Part shown: in pieces, positions 25,807 through 35,839 of the stretch
How the letters are laid out: each line of letters opens with the position of its first letter
How positions within the stretch are numbered: the first letter of the stretch is position 1
From: Rhizobiales bacterium Ga0077537
GTDB taxonomy: Bacteria; Pseudomonadota; Alphaproteobacteria; Rhizobiales; Hyphomicrobiaceae
DNA length: 64,000 nucleotides
Assembly: GCA_001464955.1 (NCBI GenBank)
Contig: LNEM01000030.1
Span: 496,001 to 560,000 of the forward strand
Direction: 5' to 3'
The notes under the pieces: generated by a model
What the model saw: only the letters and a program-made list of their open reading frames with translations
The model's database searches: none
Told to the model about the DNA's origin: nothing
Made by a program: the position numbers and the translations under genes

Positions 25807-26943
25807 CTAGGCTGCGCTTGCGGTCACAGCAGGTGGGCCGGATGGCAGGTGTGCCGAATTCCAGGACGCCGCCCGAGATGGCGGTGCGGAGGCAACACCG
25901 TTGGCCGGCAAACGGAGGAAGTCGTCTTCCGAGACGCGGGTCGTCCTGATGATCGGCGGGCGCCGATAGTCGATCCCCAGACGACGCGCCAGCGCCAGAG
26001 AGACCCGGCGGACGACCGCCTGGGTGAACATGGCCAAGTCCGGCTTCACACCCAATTGGGCGAGTTGGCGAATGGCTGCGTCGCGAGCTTTACGCTCGCC
26101 GCGCAAGCCCCATGCAAGCAGATGCAGGTGGATGGTCCGCAGGTTGGCTTTCCTCGCATGTTCGAACTCGATCGGTGACATGACCTCCGGGCCGCGCGAC
26201 AGCAGCATCTCCAGCAACGGGAGGCAGAATGAGGACGTCCCGCCGCCCCGGCTCGTCTCGGACGACTGGTGGTCGCGCGTGAAGTAGAGCGGCTCGTTGA
26301 TCCAGGCGACGCGCCTCCCTCGGACCATGCGCAAGACGAAGTCGGCGTCCGACAAGGGCATGGTCGAGGCGCGAAACGGTGCCTGATAGAGCATCTCGCT
26401 CGAGCGGACGAACATGTGGGCGAACGGGAAATAGCCATCCGGCGAGGAGAGAAAACGCTGCTCGAACGCGGCGCCCGAGACCACGCCGCAGTCCCCATCG
26501 AAGCCCGTATCGAAGATCAGCCCGTCGAAGACATCGCGAGCCGTCACGTAGCGGACATCGGGCCAGCGCTCGCAGATATCGACGAGGCGCTCCACGGCGT
26601 CGCCACGCATGAGATCGTCGGCGCAGAGCAACTGCACATAACGCGCCTCGGCGGGGACCATCGCCATCGCGCGGTTCCAGTTGTCGACGAGTGGCAACAG
26701 CTCGGCGTTTCGGCGCGTGATGATCGGCACGCTGCCGGCCCGCGCCGCCTCGATGATGTGCGGCGTCGCATCGGTGCTGGCATTGTCGAGGACCACGTGG
26801 ACGAGATTGGGATAGGACTGCGCCTGAACGCAGGCCAGCGCTTTTGCGAGAAACTGTGCCCCATTGTAAACCGGGGTCACGACCGCAACGAGCGGCCGCT
26901 CCGCCGAATCCGTGGCAGCTGCCGGGGAAAACTGCGCACCCAT
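25807..26943 (-). CDS. Family 2 glycosyltransferase
   Basis: A 378-residue GT-A glycosyltransferase. The nucleotide-sugar pocket is at VAVVTPVYNGAQFLAKALACVQAQSYPN (about 17-45), followed by VLDNASTD. The metal-binding DxD-like motif is LLCADDLM near residue 107. No membrane segment is visible, so it acts in the cytoplasm. The ~40 C-terminal residues are Ala/Pro/Ser-rich. It stands alone, not in a polysaccharide cluster, although galE lies about 1.4 kb to the right. Confidence 0.85.
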   Translation of the reverse strand: MGAQFSPAAATDSAERPLVAVVTPVYNGAQFLAKALACVQAQSYPNLVHVVLDNASTDATPHIIEAARAGSVPIITRRNAELLPLVDNWNRAMAMVPAEARYVQLLCADDLMRGDAVERLVDICERWPDVRYVTARDVFDGLIFDTGFDGDCGVVSGAAFEQRFLSSPDGYFPFAHMFVRSSEMLYQAPFRASTMPLSDADFVLRMVRGRRVAWINEPLYFTRDHQSSETSRGGGTSSFCLPLLEMLLSRGPEVMSPIEFEHARKANLRTIHLHLLAWGLRGERKARDAAIRQLAQLGVKPDLAMFTQAVVRRVSLALARRLGIDYRRPPIIRTTRVSEDDFLRLPANGVASAPPSRAASWNSAHLPSGPPAVTASAA

Positions 26944-27258
26944 CGAACGCCCTACTCAGTAAAGGCTCGGCAGCGTGATCTCAGCCGATTCCGTTAACCT
27001 GTTCGGTTAAGGTTAATCGGATCATATCCTCCTCGTCAATTTCGCAAGATTCAATTCGGTGTGACGAACACGTTGCTGCCTGCGAGGAGCAGACGTTGGC
27101 ATCCCGCTACATGAGCCGGGTCTTCGGGGTCGTCGTCCGCTGGCCGGGGTACCTTCGTTCCGGGATGCCACCGTTCTGGCCTGCCTTGCCCGGTGACTGT
27201 CGAACGCCCCCGACGCCGAACTCTCGCCCGGCGCCGGAGGAAACCCGATCTTCTGTCC
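26944..27258. other. Gene-free interval with an AT-rich inverted repeat
   Basis: 315 nt upstream of the glycosyltransferase gene. The part at 26985-27060 is AT-richer than the surroundings and holds TTAACC-N5-GGTTAA (26994-26999 with 27005-27010) plus a second GGTTAA at 27011, possibly an operator or promoter element. No coding or RNA signal is seen in the rest. Confidence 0.45.
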
Positions 27259-28059
27259 TCAATCCTTGTAGTCCGGCTCTTTCCGGTCGAGGATTCGCTT
27301 CAGCGCCTCGAAATGGCGAACGGCCGGCGGCGGATCGTACTTCGGGAACGTGGGATCGGTAGCCTTGTCCTGTCCGTTGTTGCGCGCCGTCTTGTCGACG
27401 ATGCTCTCCGGCAGTTGCTTGAGGCGCTGGCCGGTCCACATGGCGAAGATCTGCACCTGTGCCACCCGCTCGATGTAGTAGAGCCGGTCGTAGGCCTCGG
27501 CCACCGTCGCGCCCACCGTGGTGACGCCGTGGTTGGCCATAAACAGGATCGTCTTGTCGCCGAGAATGCCGGCGAGGCGGTCGCCCTCGGACGTGTCCCA
27601 CGCGGGCCCGTCGTAGTTCTCGTCGTAGGCGATCTTGTTCATCAGGATCACCTCGGTCTGGCCGATCTCCTTGATCCGCGGGTCCTCGAGGCGCGTCAGC
27701 GCGCTGGTGTAGGGCATGTGCGTATGGAACACGGCAGCGCACTGCTTCGGCTTCGCCCGGTGCATCGGCATGTGAATGGCATAGGCCGACCGCTCCACGT
27801 CGCCCGAGCCGCGCTTCACTTCGCCGTCGAAGCCCACCTCCATGAAGGTCGAGGCGGAAACCTCCGACCAGTGCGTGCCGAACGGGATCTGGTAGTAGCG
27901 GTCGCTGCGGCCGGGCACGAGCAGCGTCAGGTGGTTGAAAATGCCCTCGCTGAAGCCGTGCATGTAGGCGAGGCGGTGCGCGGCCGCGAGATCGACCCGG
28001 GCCTGCCACTCGGTATCGGTGCAATCGGCCTGTCGGGTCGGCTGTACTTTCTGCTGCAT
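27259..28059 (-). CDS. Class II aldolase/adducin family protein
   Basis: A 266-residue metal-dependent aldolase-fold protein. Zinc ligand histidines are visible in FHTHMPYTSAL and FMANHGVTTVG, and the general base region is VILMNKIAYDENYDG. Bacterial members of this branch (adducin-like, 260 aa) act on small hydroxy acids or are uncharacterised. ATG 28059 has GGAGA upstream. It lies alone, divergent from galE. Confidence 0.85.
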   Translation of the reverse strand: MQQKVQPTRQADCTDTEWQARVDLAAAHRLAYMHGFSEGIFNHLTLLVPGRSDRYYQIPFGTHWSEVSASTFMEVGFDGEVKRGSGDVERSAYAIHMPMHRAKPKQCAAVFHTHMPYTSALTRLEDPRIKEIGQTEVILMNKIAYDENYDGPAWDTSEGDRLAGILGDKTILFMANHGVTTVGATVAEAYDRLYYIERVAQVQIFAMWTGQRLKQLPESIVDKTARNNGQDKATDPTFPKYDPPPAVRHFEALKRILDRKEPDYKD

Positions 28060-28326
28060 GGAATGTCTCCAGGATTGCGGGCGCGGCTGATCATCGAGGC
28101 CCAATCGGGACGCAACACCGCTGGTACGGAGCCTAGCGCGACATTTGTACGGACAACAGAGCCAAAAATAGCGACGGGCACATGGCCGCCGACAAGCCTC
28201 GCGCAACTATTGGGTGCTAGCCCTAACCTTGACGCGCGATGGCCGATTGCCGCGAGCGGCCGGCTGGGGCATGGACATCATCCGTGGTCCCCCGAATGGC
28301 GCCCGCGAAGTGAGGAGTGTGAGTGC

Positions 28327-29319
28327 ATGACCATTCTCGTGACCGGCGGCGCCGGCTATATCGGCAGCCACATGGTGCTGGAGCTGGTCGATACCGGCGA
28401 GACCGTCGTCGTCCTCGACAACCTGTCGACCGGGTTCGAATGGGCCATCGCGAAGCCCGCCGAGCTGGTGGTCGGCGACATCGGCGACACCGAGCTGGTC
28501 GGCCGAATCTTGAGAGAGAAGGACGTCGAGGCGATCATCCACTTCGCCGGCTCCATCGTCGTGCCGGAGTCGGTCTCGAACCCGCTCATGTACTACGAGA
28601 ACAACACGGTGAAATCGCGCGGCCTCATCGCTGCGGCCGTGGCGCATGGCGTGAAGCAGTTCATCTTCTCGTCGACCGCTGCCGTCTACGGCAATCCGGA
28701 AGAGCTGCCGGTGACGGAAACGGCCGTGCTTGCGCCGATCAATCCCTACGGCTGGTCGAAGCTCATGACCGAGATCATGCTGCGCGACACAGCCGCTGCC
28801 CATGATTTCCGCTATGTGGCGCTCCGCTACTTCAATGTCGCCGGCGCCGATCCGCAAGGCCGTTCGGGCCAGTCGACGCCCAAGGCCACGCATCTGATCA
28901 AGGTCGCCTGCGAGACGGCACTCGGCAAGCGCACCCACATGGAAGTCTTCGGCACCGACTACGACACGCGCGACGGCACCTGCGTGCGCGATTTCATCCA
29001 CGTGAAGGACCTCGCCCTCGCCCATGTCGCGGCACTCGCCCATTTGCGCAATGGCGGCCAGGCCGACGTCTTCAACTGCGGTTACTCCAAGGGCTACTCG
29101 GTGCTCGAGGTGCTCGACGCCGTGAAGCGCGTCTCCGGCAAAGCGATGGACGTCCGCTACTCGCCGCGCCGTCCGGGCGATCCGGCGGCCATCGTCGCTG
29201 CCTCTGCAAAAGTCCGCGACACCCTCGGCTGGGTCCCCCACCACGACGACCTCGACAAGATCGTCGCGCAGGCCCTCGCCTGGGAAGCCGAACTGGCCCG
29301 CCGCACCAACGTGCGGTGA
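28327..29319 (+). CDS. galE: UDP-glucose 4-epimerase
   Basis: A 330-residue extended SDR that interconverts UDP-glucose and UDP-galactose. It has NAD-binding TGGAGYIGSHM at residue 7, the catalytic Ser in SSTAAVYGNP and YGWSK (Y-x3-K) near 146. GalE-specific blocks are RYFNVAGADPQGRSGQ and FGTDYDTRDGTCVRDFIHVKDLA. It supplies precursors for surface polysaccharides. The gene is followed by a 450-nt run of palindromic repeats. Confidence 0.95.
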   Translation: MTILVTGGAGYIGSHMVLELVDTGETVVVLDNLSTGFEWAIAKPAELVVGDIGDTELVGRILREKDVEAIIHFAGSIVVPESVSNPLMYYENNTVKSRGLIAAAVAHGVKQFIFSSTAAVYGNPEELPVTETAVLAPINPYGWSKLMTEIMLRDTAAAHDFRYVALRYFNVAGADPQGRSGQSTPKATHLIKVACETALGKRTHMEVFGTDYDTRDGTCVRDFIHVKDLALAHVAALAHLRNGGQADVFNCGYSKGYSVLEVLDAVKRVSGKAMDVRYSPRRPGDPAAIVAASAKVRDTLGWVPHHDDLDKIVAQALAWEAELARRTNVR

Positions 29320-29377
29320 CCGGATACCGCCGAAATCTTCCGATTGCTTCGCGCTTCTTTGCCTTGACCAACCCCAC

Positions 29378-29420
29378 TTGCGTCCCCGGCCAAGGCGCGG
29401 CAGCGCCGAGAGCCGGAGTC
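29378..29420. repeat. Palindromic repeat, family 1, copy 2
   Basis: TTGCGTCCCCGGCC, inner GGCGC...GCGCC stem, then a decayed right arm GCCGGAG. Confidence 0.7.
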
Positions 29421-29456
29421 TTCCCACGTCGCGACAGATCCACCGACCCCACCGCT

Positions 29457-29500
29457 TTGCGTCCCCGGCCGCAGCGCGATAGCGCGAAAAGCCGGGGTCG
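29457..29500. repeat. Palindromic repeat, family 1, copy 3
   Basis: TTGCGTCCCCGGCC with an inner GCGC-GATA-GCGC stem and a perfect right arm GCCGGGG. The spacer differs slightly from copy 1. Confidence 0.72.
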
Positions 29501-29537
29501 CTTGGGACGCGTTGGGCAAGATTGCCACCCCAGCTAT

Positions 29538-29579
29538 CCCGGGTCTCCGCACGAGCCTCCGGCCCGTGCTCCGCCCGGG
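29538..29579. repeat. Palindromic repeat, family 2
   Basis: CCCGGG at both ends, GCACG (29549-29553) pairing with CGTGC (29565-29569) and a GCC-TCC-GGC tip. A single copy was seen in the window. Confidence 0.6.
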
Positions 29580-29651
29580 AACGCAGAACGTGGGGCTGAT
29601 GGTCATCTGAGGCAAAAAGTTGGGTGCGCCTCAACCAAAACCCTCCCTCAC

Positions 29652-29693
29652 TTGCGTCCCCGGCCGAGGCGCGACAGCGCCGCGAGCCGGGGC
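29652..29693. repeat. Palindromic repeat, family 1, copy 4
   Basis: TTGCGTCCCCGGCC, inner GGCGC-GACA-GCGCC stem, right arm GCCGGGG. The closest match to copy 1. Confidence 0.72.
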
Positions 29694-29772
29694 CTTTACC
29701 CCCCCGAAACGGCTGGCCGGCCGAAACGACCACCCGTAAGGTGTCCTCCAGCGATCACGCGAGGAGGCGCCG

Positions 29773-30390
29773 ATGGAACAGCAGATCACATTCGCGGCCG
29801 GCGGCATCGCGCTCGAAGGCCGCGTACAGACCTCGTCCGACCCGACCGGCATCGGCGTCGTCATCTGCCACCCGCATCCGCTCTACGGTGGCGACATGGA
29901 CAACAACGTCGTCGCCGAGCTGACCCGCGCGCTGGCGCGACAGCGGCACACGACGCTGCGGTTCAATTTCCGTGGCGTCGGCGAAAGCGGCGGCACCCAT
30001 GGCGAAGGCATCGCCGAAGTCGAGGACGTGACCGCCGCAGTCACGGCGCTCCTCGAGCACCATTCGGCACGCACGGTCGTCGTCGCCGGCTACTCGTTCG
30101 GAGCCTGGGTCGGCTTGAGAGCAGGCGCCGCCGACCCGCGTGTCGCGAAGCTGATCGGCGTCGCCCCGCCCATCGCGTCACGCGACCACGCGTTCCTCGA
30201 AACGGTCAAGAAACCCACGTTGCTTGTCTGCGGCGAGCGCGATTCCCACGCCCCGCTCGAGGCCCTGCGGGCACTGGCGAGCCGCTTGCCGCCACCCTCC
30301 GCGCTCACCGTCGTCACGGGCGCCGATCACTTCTTCCGCGGCCTCGAAACCGACATCTCCGGCGCCGCCCTCGGCTTCCTTCGCGATTGA
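29773..30390 (+). CDS. Alpha/beta hydrolase of the dienelactone-hydrolase-like / S33 type
   Basis: A 205-residue single-domain hydrolase. VVICHPHPLYGGDMDNNVV is the conserved N-terminal block of this group, with RFNFRGVGESGG next. The nucleophile elbow is AGYSFGAWVG near residue 107, the acid is in CGERDSHAP and the His in TGADHFFRG. Flanked on both sides by repeat-rich DNA. Confidence 0.84.
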   Translation: MEQQITFAAGGIALEGRVQTSSDPTGIGVVICHPHPLYGGDMDNNVVAELTRALARQRHTTLRFNFRGVGESGGTHGEGIAEVEDVTAAVTALLEHHSARTVVVAGYSFGAWVGLRAGAADPRVAKLIGVAPPIASRDHAFLETVKKPTLLVCGERDSHAPLEALRALASRLPPPSALTVVTGADHFFRGLETDISGAALGFLRD

Positions 30391-30433
30391 AGGGGTGCGC
30401 AACCCGATAGGCAAAGCTCAACTCCAGACGCTC

Positions 30434-30460
30434 GTGGGTCCCCGCCTTCGCGGGCATGAC
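30434..30460. repeat. REP-like palindrome, family 3, inverted orientation
   Basis: Reverse complement of GTCATGCCCGCGAAGGCGGG, followed by the GACCCAC tail that this motif usually carries in alphaproteobacterial genomes. Confidence 0.65.
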
Positions 30461-30468
30461 GTGAATGA

Positions 30469-30662
30469 CTTGAGCACCGCTCTTACGGTCCGCCCCGGCC
30501 CCAACCCCACCCATCAGCGTCATCCCCGCGCAGGCGGGGACCCACGCTGGCCATCGGCAATTTCTGCCGAGAGAGCTTGAGCGCCGTTCCCACGGTCCGC
30601 CCCGCCCCAACACCACCCATCAGCGTTATCCCCGCGCAGGCGGGGACCTACGCCGGCGATCG
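30469..30662. repeat. Imperfect tandem duplication with period of about 107 bp, each unit carrying a REP-like palindrome
   Basis: Unit A starts at 30469 (CTTGAGCACCGCTC) and unit B at 30576 (CTTGAGCGCCGTTC). Each contains an ACGGTCCGCCCC block and a family 3 palindrome (CCCCGCGCAGGCGGGG, at 30519-30544 and 30625-30650). The units differ at scattered positions, so the duplication is not recent. Confidence 0.7.
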
Positions 30663-30675
30663 CAACCCCACGCGC

Positions 30676-32790
30676 TCACCCGTCCCGGCGTGCAACCTTC
30701 GCCCCCGGCTTCCGCTTCACCATCGGCAGGCCCTTGGTCGTGAAGGTCTGGAAGCCGTGCTTCTTGCCGGTCCGCTTGCCCTCGCCGCCACCGCCACCCG
30801 TGCCGATCGGCTGATGAGCGGGAACCAGCTGGTGCTTGCCCGGTCCGATCAGTTCGGCGCGCCCCATGGTCTTCAGCGCCTCGCGCAGCAGCGGCCAGTT
30901 CTCCGGATCGTGGTAGCGCAGGAACGCCTTGTGCAGGCGGCGCTGCTTCAGGCCCCGCACCGTCTCCACCTCCTCCGAGCCGCCGCGCCGCACGGCCTTG
31001 AGCGGGTTCTTGCCGGAGTGATACATCGCCGTCGCCAGCGCCATCGGTGACGGCAGGAACGTCTGCACCTGGTCGGCGCGATACTTGTTCTTCTTCAGCC
31101 ACAGCGCCAGCTGCAGCATGTCCTCGTCGGTCGTGCCGGGATGCGCCGCGATGAAATACGGAATGAGGAAGTACTCTTTCCCGGCCTTCTTTGCCGCATC
31201 GTCGAACAGCTGCCGGAACCGCTCGTAGGCGCCGACGCCGGGCTTCATCATCTTCGAGAGCGGCCCGTCCTCGACGTGCTCCGGCGCGATCTTGAGATAG
31301 CCGCCGACGTGATGCGTCACGAGTTCCTTCACGTACTTCGGGCTCGTCACCGCGAGGTCGTAGCGGACGCCCGACGCCACGTGCACCTTCTTGATGCCGG
31401 GGAGTTCCCGCGCCTTCTGATAGAGCGAGATCAGCGCGTCGTGGCTGGTGTTGAGGTTCGGACAGATGCCCGGATAGACGCACGACAGTCGCCGGCACGA
31501 CGCCTCGATCTTCGGGTCCTTGCACGCCATTCGGTACATGTTGGCCGTTGGCCCGCCGATGTCGGAGATGACGCCGGTGAAGCCCGGTGTCTTGTCGCGG
31601 ATCTGCTCGATCTCTTTCAGCACCGAGCTTTCCGAACGGTTCTGGATGATGCGGCCCTCGTGCTCGGTGATGGAGCAGAACGTGCAGCCGCCGAAGCAGC
31701 CGCGCATGATCGTCACCGAGAACCGGATCATCTCCCAGGCGGGGATCTTCGCGTCGCCATAGACGGGATGCGGACCGCGCGCATAGGGCAGCTCATAGAC
31801 CCGGTCCATCTCCTCGGTCGTGAGCGGAATCGGCGGCGGTGTCACCCACAGCTCGCGATCGCCGTGCTTCTGCACGAGCGGGCGCGCGTTGCCGGGGTTG
31901 GATTCCCGATGCAGCACGCGGCTGGCCCGCGCGTAGGTCTCGGAGTCGGCCGACACCTGCTCGTACGACGGCAACCGGATCACCGTCCGCCCGTCGCGCG
32001 TCATGCGCGCGCCCTCGTCGGAATCCGTCACGTCGTCGGCGTGCAGTTCGATCCAGCCCTCGGGCACGCTGCGCTTCATCAGCGCGAGGCCGCGAATGTC
32101 GTCGAGCGCCGCAACGGCCTCGTCGGCGCTGCCCTTCGCCTTGGCGAGCCGGTGCGCGACTTCCACGACGGCCCGCTCGGCGTTGCCGTAGATCAGGACG
32201 TCAGCCTTCGAGTCGACGAGGATCGAGCGGCGCACCTTGTCTGACCAGTAGTCGTAATGCGCGATCCGCCGGAGCGAGGCCTCGATGCCACCGACCACGA
32301 TGGTCGCGTCGCTGAAGGCTTCGCGGCATCGCTGGGCATAGACGATCACCGACCGGTCGGGACGCTTGCCGCCTTCGCCGCCCGGCGTGTAGGCGTCGTT
32401 GTGTCGAAGCCGCCGGTCGGACGTGTAGCGGTTGACCATGGAATCCATGTTGCCGCCGGTGACGCCGAAGAACAGCTCCGGCCGGCCGAGTTCCTTGAAC
32501 GGCTCGGCGGACTGCCAGTCCGGCTGCGACAGGATACCAACGCGAAACCCCTGCGCCTCCAGGAGCCGCCCGACGATGGCCATGCCGAAGCTAGGATGGT
32601 CGACGTACGCGTCGCCGGTGATCAGGATGATGTCGCATGCATCCCACCCGAGCGCGTCCATCTCGGCGCGCGTCATGGGCAGGAACGGGGCGGTCCCGAA
32701 CCGGTGCGCCCAATGGCGACGGTAGGAGAACAGCGGCTTGGCCGGCGGTAAGGCGGGAGCCTCGGGCCGGGCAGTCGTGACGGCGGTCAT
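30676..32790 (-). CDS. YgiQ family radical SAM protein
   Basis: A 704-residue member of the YgiQ family (TIGR03904). The N-terminal domain has [34 protein letters not shown]. The radical-SAM cluster is [11 protein letters not shown] (C-x3-C-x2-C) near residue 355. A conserved C-terminal segment, [35 protein letters not shown], is followed by a Lys/Gly-rich tail. It is an iron-sulfur/SAM enzyme of unknown substrate. ATG 32790 is the first start before the conserved region. Confidence 0.93.
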   Translation of the reverse strand: MTAVTTARPEAPALPPAKPLFSYRRHWAHRFGTAPFLPMTRAEMDALGWDACDIILITGDAYVDHPSFGMAIVGRLLEAQGFRVGILSQPDWQSAEPFKELGRPELFFGVTGGNMDSMVNRYTSDRRLRHNDAYTPGGEGGKRPDRSVIVYAQRCREAFSDATIVVGGIEASLRRIAHYDYWSDKVRRSILVDSKADVLIYGNAERAVVEVAHRLAKAKGSADEAVAALDDIRGLALMKRSVPEGWIELHADDVTDSDEGARMTRDGRTVIRLPSYEQVSADSETYARASRVLHRESNPGNARPLVQKHGDRELWVTPPPIPLTTEEMDRVYELPYARGPHPVYGDAKIPAWEMIRFSVTIMRGCFGGCTFCSITEHEGRIIQNRSESSVLKEIEQIRDKTPGFTGVISDIGGPTANMYRMACKDPKIEASCRRLSCVYPGICPNLNTSHDALISLYQKARELPGIKKVHVASGVRYDLAVTSPKYVKELVTHHVGGYLKIAPEHVEDGPLSKMMKPGVGAYERFRQLFDDAAKKAGKEYFLIPYFIAAHPGTTDEDMLQLALWLKKNKYRADQVQTFLPSPMALATAMYHSGKNPLKAVRRGGSEEVETVRGLKQRRLHKAFLRYHDPENWPLLREALKTMGRAELIGPGKHQLVPAHQPIGTGGGGGEGKRTGKKHGFQTFTTKGLPMVKRKPGAKVARRDG

Positions 32791-32879
32791 GGCGGTGGCG
32801 GCCTGTGCAAGGGCAACGGGTCAGCGCCCCTGATAGCAGATCGCGCCCGCCCTGTCGCCAGTCACCACCCGTGCCAGCG

Positions 32880-34883
32880 TCAGCCCTTGGCCAAAGCCTT
32901 GGCGGCCTCTGCAACCTTCTGCGGCGTGATGCCGAAATACTCGAACAGCTTGGACGCGGGGGCCGAGGCGCCGAACGAGGCCATGCCGACGAACCGGTCG
33001 CCGGGCCGCAGCCACTCGCGCCAGCCCTGCTCGACGCCAGCCTCGATGCCGATCCGGGGCGCCGTGCCGAGCACCTCGGCCTGATACGCCGACGATTGCT
33101 TCCGGAACAGTTCGAAGCTCGGCATGGAGACGACGGCCGCGCCAATGCCGTCCTTGGCGAGGCTCTCCGCCGCCGCCACCGCGAGACCCACTTCGGAGCC
33201 GGTCGCCATGAGCGTGACGGCACGCGTGCCGGCGGCCGGCCGGATCACATAGCCGCCCTTCGCCGAAAGGTTCTCGGAAACGTCGCCGGTCCGGAGGTTC
33301 GGCACGTTCTGCCGGGTCAGCGCCAGGATCGACGGCGTCCGCTCGGTGGCGACGGCAAGCGCCCAGCACTCGGCCGTCTCGACGCCATCGGCGGGCCGGA
33401 AGACGTGGAGGTTCGGGATGGCGCGCAATGCCGCCAGATGCTCCACCGGTTGATGCGTCGGCCCGTCCTCGCCGAGCCCGATGGAATCGTGCGTCATCAC
33501 GTAGATGACCCGCTGCTCCATCAGCGCCGAGAGCCGGATCGACGGCCGGCAGTAGTCGGTGAACACCATGAAGGTGCCGCCATAGGGCACGACGCCACCG
33601 TGCAGCGCCATGCCGTTCATGGCAGCAGCCATGCCGTGCTCACGCACCCCGTAGTGGATGTAGCTGCCGGAGAAGTCGCCGGGCTTGATGACCGCTTGCG
33701 CCTTCGCCTTGGTGTTGTTCGATCCCGTCAGGTCCGCCGATCCGCCGATGAGACCCGGGCAGGCAGCGGTGAGCTTCTCGAGCGTGAGCTCCGACCACAC
33801 CCGCGTCGCTTTCTGGCCGGTCTCGGCGGTGGCCGCGTCCTTGCAGGCCTTGATCGCCGCATCGATGGCGGGCTTGGCGGCGGCAACTGGATTGGCGAGC
33901 GCCGCCCGCTGCCCGGCCTCCAGCTTTGCGAAGCGCCCTTCCCACGACTCGCGCGTGCCCGCACCCCGGCTGCCGGCGGCCCGCCAGGCAGCGAGCACCG
34001 CGTCGGGGATCTCGAACGGTCCGTGCGGCCAGCCGATCTTCTCCCGCGCGCCCTTGATCTCGTCCGCCCCGAGCGGCGAGCCGTGCGACGACGCCTTGCC
34101 TTCCTTGGTCGGCGCGCCGTAGCCGATGCGCGTCGTGCAGGCGATCAGCCATGGCTTCGAGCTGTCGGCCTTGGCCGCCGCGAGCGCCTTGCGGATGGCG
34201 GCCGGATCGTGGCCGTCGATGGCGATCGTGGCCCAGCCGGAGGCCTTGAACCGGGCGATCTGGTCCTCGCTCGTCGAGAGGCTCGTCGGCCCGTCGATCG
34301 AGATGCCGTTGTCGTCGAACAGGACGATCAGCTTGCCGAGGCCGAGATGGCCCGCGAGCGAGATCGCCTCCTGGCTGATGCCCTCCATCAGGCAGCCGTC
34401 GCCGGCGATCACCCACGTATGGTGATCCACGATGCCGTCGCCATGCCGCGCATTGAGAATGCGCTCGGCGAGCGCCATGCCGACCGCATTGGCGAGGCCT
34501 TGCCCCAGCGGCCCGGTCGTCGTCTCGATGCCGGGTGCGTGGCCGTATTCCGGGTGCCCGGCGGTCTTGGCCCCGAGCTGCCGGAAGTTCTTGATCTCGT
34601 CGAGCGTCATGCCCGACGTGCCGGTGAGATGGAGAACGGCATAGAGCAGCATCGATCCGTGCCCGGCCGAGAGCACGAACCTGTCGCGATCCATCCAGTC
34701 GGGGCGGCTGGCGTCGAATTTCATGTGTTCGCTGAAGAGCACGGCCGCCACGTCGGCCATGCCCATCGGCATCCCGGGATGGCCGGACTTCGCCTTTTCG
34801 ACCGCATCCATGGCAAGAGCCCGGATGGCGTTTGCCATGTCCTTGATGGACGCCCCACCGGGTGTCGTCGCTGCGCTGGCCAT
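32880..34883 (-). CDS. tkt: Transketolase
   Basis: A 667-residue thiamine-diphosphate enzyme of the pentose phosphate or Calvin cycle. Early residues are [28 protein letters not shown]. The TPP site is [40 protein letters not shown]. The central Pyr domain carries [20 protein letters not shown], and the C-terminal domain ends [13 protein letters not shown]. Length is normal for the family. It is monocistronic here; no other Calvin-cycle gene is adjacent, so it is probably the housekeeping copy. Confidence 0.95.
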   Translation of the reverse strand: MASAATTPGGASIKDMANAIRALAMDAVEKAKSGHPGMPMGMADVAAVLFSEHMKFDASRPDWMDRDRFVLSAGHGSMLLYAVLHLTGTSGMTLDEIKNFRQLGAKTAGHPEYGHAPGIETTTGPLGQGLANAVGMALAERILNARHGDGIVDHHTWVIAGDGCLMEGISQEAISLAGHLGLGKLIVLFDDNGISIDGPTSLSTSEDQIARFKASGWATIAIDGHDPAAIRKALAAAKADSSKPWLIACTTRIGYGAPTKEGKASSHGSPLGADEIKGAREKIGWPHGPFEIPDAVLAAWRAAGSRGAGTRESWEGRFAKLEAGQRAALANPVAAAKPAIDAAIKACKDAATAETGQKATRVWSELTLEKLTAACPGLIGGSADLTGSNNTKAKAQAVIKPGDFSGSYIHYGVREHGMAAAMNGMALHGGVVPYGGTFMVFTDYCRPSIRLSALMEQRVIYVMTHDSIGLGEDGPTHQPVEHLAALRAIPNLHVFRPADGVETAECWALAVATERTPSILALTRQNVPNLRTGDVSENLSAKGGYVIRPAAGTRAVTLMATGSEVGLAVAAAESLAKDGIGAAVVSMPSFELFRKQSSAYQAEVLGTAPRIGIEAGVEQGWREWLRPGDRFVGMASFGASAPASKLFEYFGITPQKVAEAAKALAKG

Positions 34884-34988
34884 GTCGATATCGTCCTTCC
34901 CGCCGCGTACCTGTCCGGGGCGCGCCCCTCGTTCGGGCTGAACCCTTAACGGTCAACTCAGCCCTCGTCCACACCGGGCCGCTCTGGT

Positions 34989-35813
34989 CTAACCGCCAGC
35001 GAGCCGCTGCAGGGCCTTGATCGATCGCGCCGTTGCGGCCGCCGGCTCGTCCGGCACGTGCGTCTCGACGACGAACGCGATGTCGCGGGTGCGGGCCGCC
35101 TCGCGGACTGGCACCAGCAGCTCGCGGAATGGAATGTCGCCTTCGCCGAGCGCAACCATTCGGCCTTTCGCCGCGCTCCAGTCCTTGAAGTGGATCTGAT
35201 CGACGTGGGGAGCCAGCGCCGCGAGACTTTCGGCACTCGGCCGCTCGGTCCGCCACGCGTTCGGAATGTCGAGCAGCGCCCGCAGCCGCGGATGCGCGAA
35301 GTGCCGGACGCCCGCCAGCAGCTCACTCACCGTGTGGATATTGCACACGTGCTCGTTCTCGACGTGCAGCTTTGCGTCGTACCGCTCGGCAAGGCGAAGA
35401 AGCGCCCCGTAGTCGGCCTCCATCTCTGCCGGCGTGAAGCCGGGATGCTTGAGAAGCGAGAAGACGCGCAGGTTCCGCGTCCCGAGAACGTCGGCGCAGC
35501 GGAAGGCGTCCTCGTAGAGCTGCTGCGGCTTCCGGCCCTTGGTGTCGAAGCCGAACTGGTCGCCCATGTCGGCTGCCGCATGCCCCGGAGCCGGCCACTT
35601 GAGCAGCGGCGTGGCGAGCGTCCCGACCTTCAGTCCCGCGTCCTTGATCTGCCGCGCCGCCGCTGCCTGCTCGGCCGGATCGAGCGACATGAAGTTGACG
35701 CCCCCGATCGACCGTACATCGACGGTATCGAGACCATGCTCGGCGGCCATCCGGAGACCGTCGGCCAGCACGGGCGACACTTCGTCGGTGATGACGGAGA
35801 GCGTGATCCCCAT
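34989..35813 (-). CDS. Sugar phosphate isomerase/epimerase (xylose-isomerase-like TIM barrel)
   Basis: A 274-residue TIM-barrel protein of the AP endonuclease 2 / xylose isomerase-like group. Metal-ligand candidates are Glu in HVENEHVCN, Asp in LLDIPNAWRTE, His in QIHFKDW and Glu in VVETHVPDEP. ATG 35813 has AAGGAG upstream. It follows the three dehydrogenase subunit genes on the same strand (26-nt gap) and probably acts on the product of that enzyme (inference). Confidence 0.83.
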   Translation of the reverse strand: MGITLSVITDEVSPVLADGLRMAAEHGLDTVDVRSIGGVNFMSLDPAEQAAAARQIKDAGLKVGTLATPLLKWPAPGHAAADMGDQFGFDTKGRKPQQLYEDAFRCADVLGTRNLRVFSLLKHPGFTPAEMEADYGALLRLAERYDAKLHVENEHVCNIHTVSELLAGVRHFAHPRLRALLDIPNAWRTERPSAESLAALAPHVDQIHFKDWSAAKGRMVALGEGDIPFRELLVPVREAARTRDIAFVVETHVPDEPAAATARSIKALQRLAGG

Positions 35814-35839
35814 AGCCGGCTCCTTGCGATACGTTCTTG

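Larger units (their letters stand above)
29320..29772. repeat. Repeat-rich intergenic region after galE
   Basis: 453 nt with no gene. It holds family 1 palindromes at 29378-29420, 29457-29500 and 29652-29693, and an unrelated 42-nt imperfect palindrome at 29538-29579. The latter has CCCGGG arms at both ends and a GCACG / CGTGC inner stem. Spacing between units is irregular and the sequences diverge, so this is a REP/BIME-like cluster, not a CRISPR array. Confidence 0.75.

Noticed and set aside
26994-27016. CtrA binding site
   Set aside because: The TTAA elements are 9 and 2 nt apart, not the 7 nt required.
29378-30662. Possible CRISPR array
   Set aside because: Units are palindromic, diverged, irregularly spaced and of several different families, with no cas genes. 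They fit REP-type intergenic repeats.
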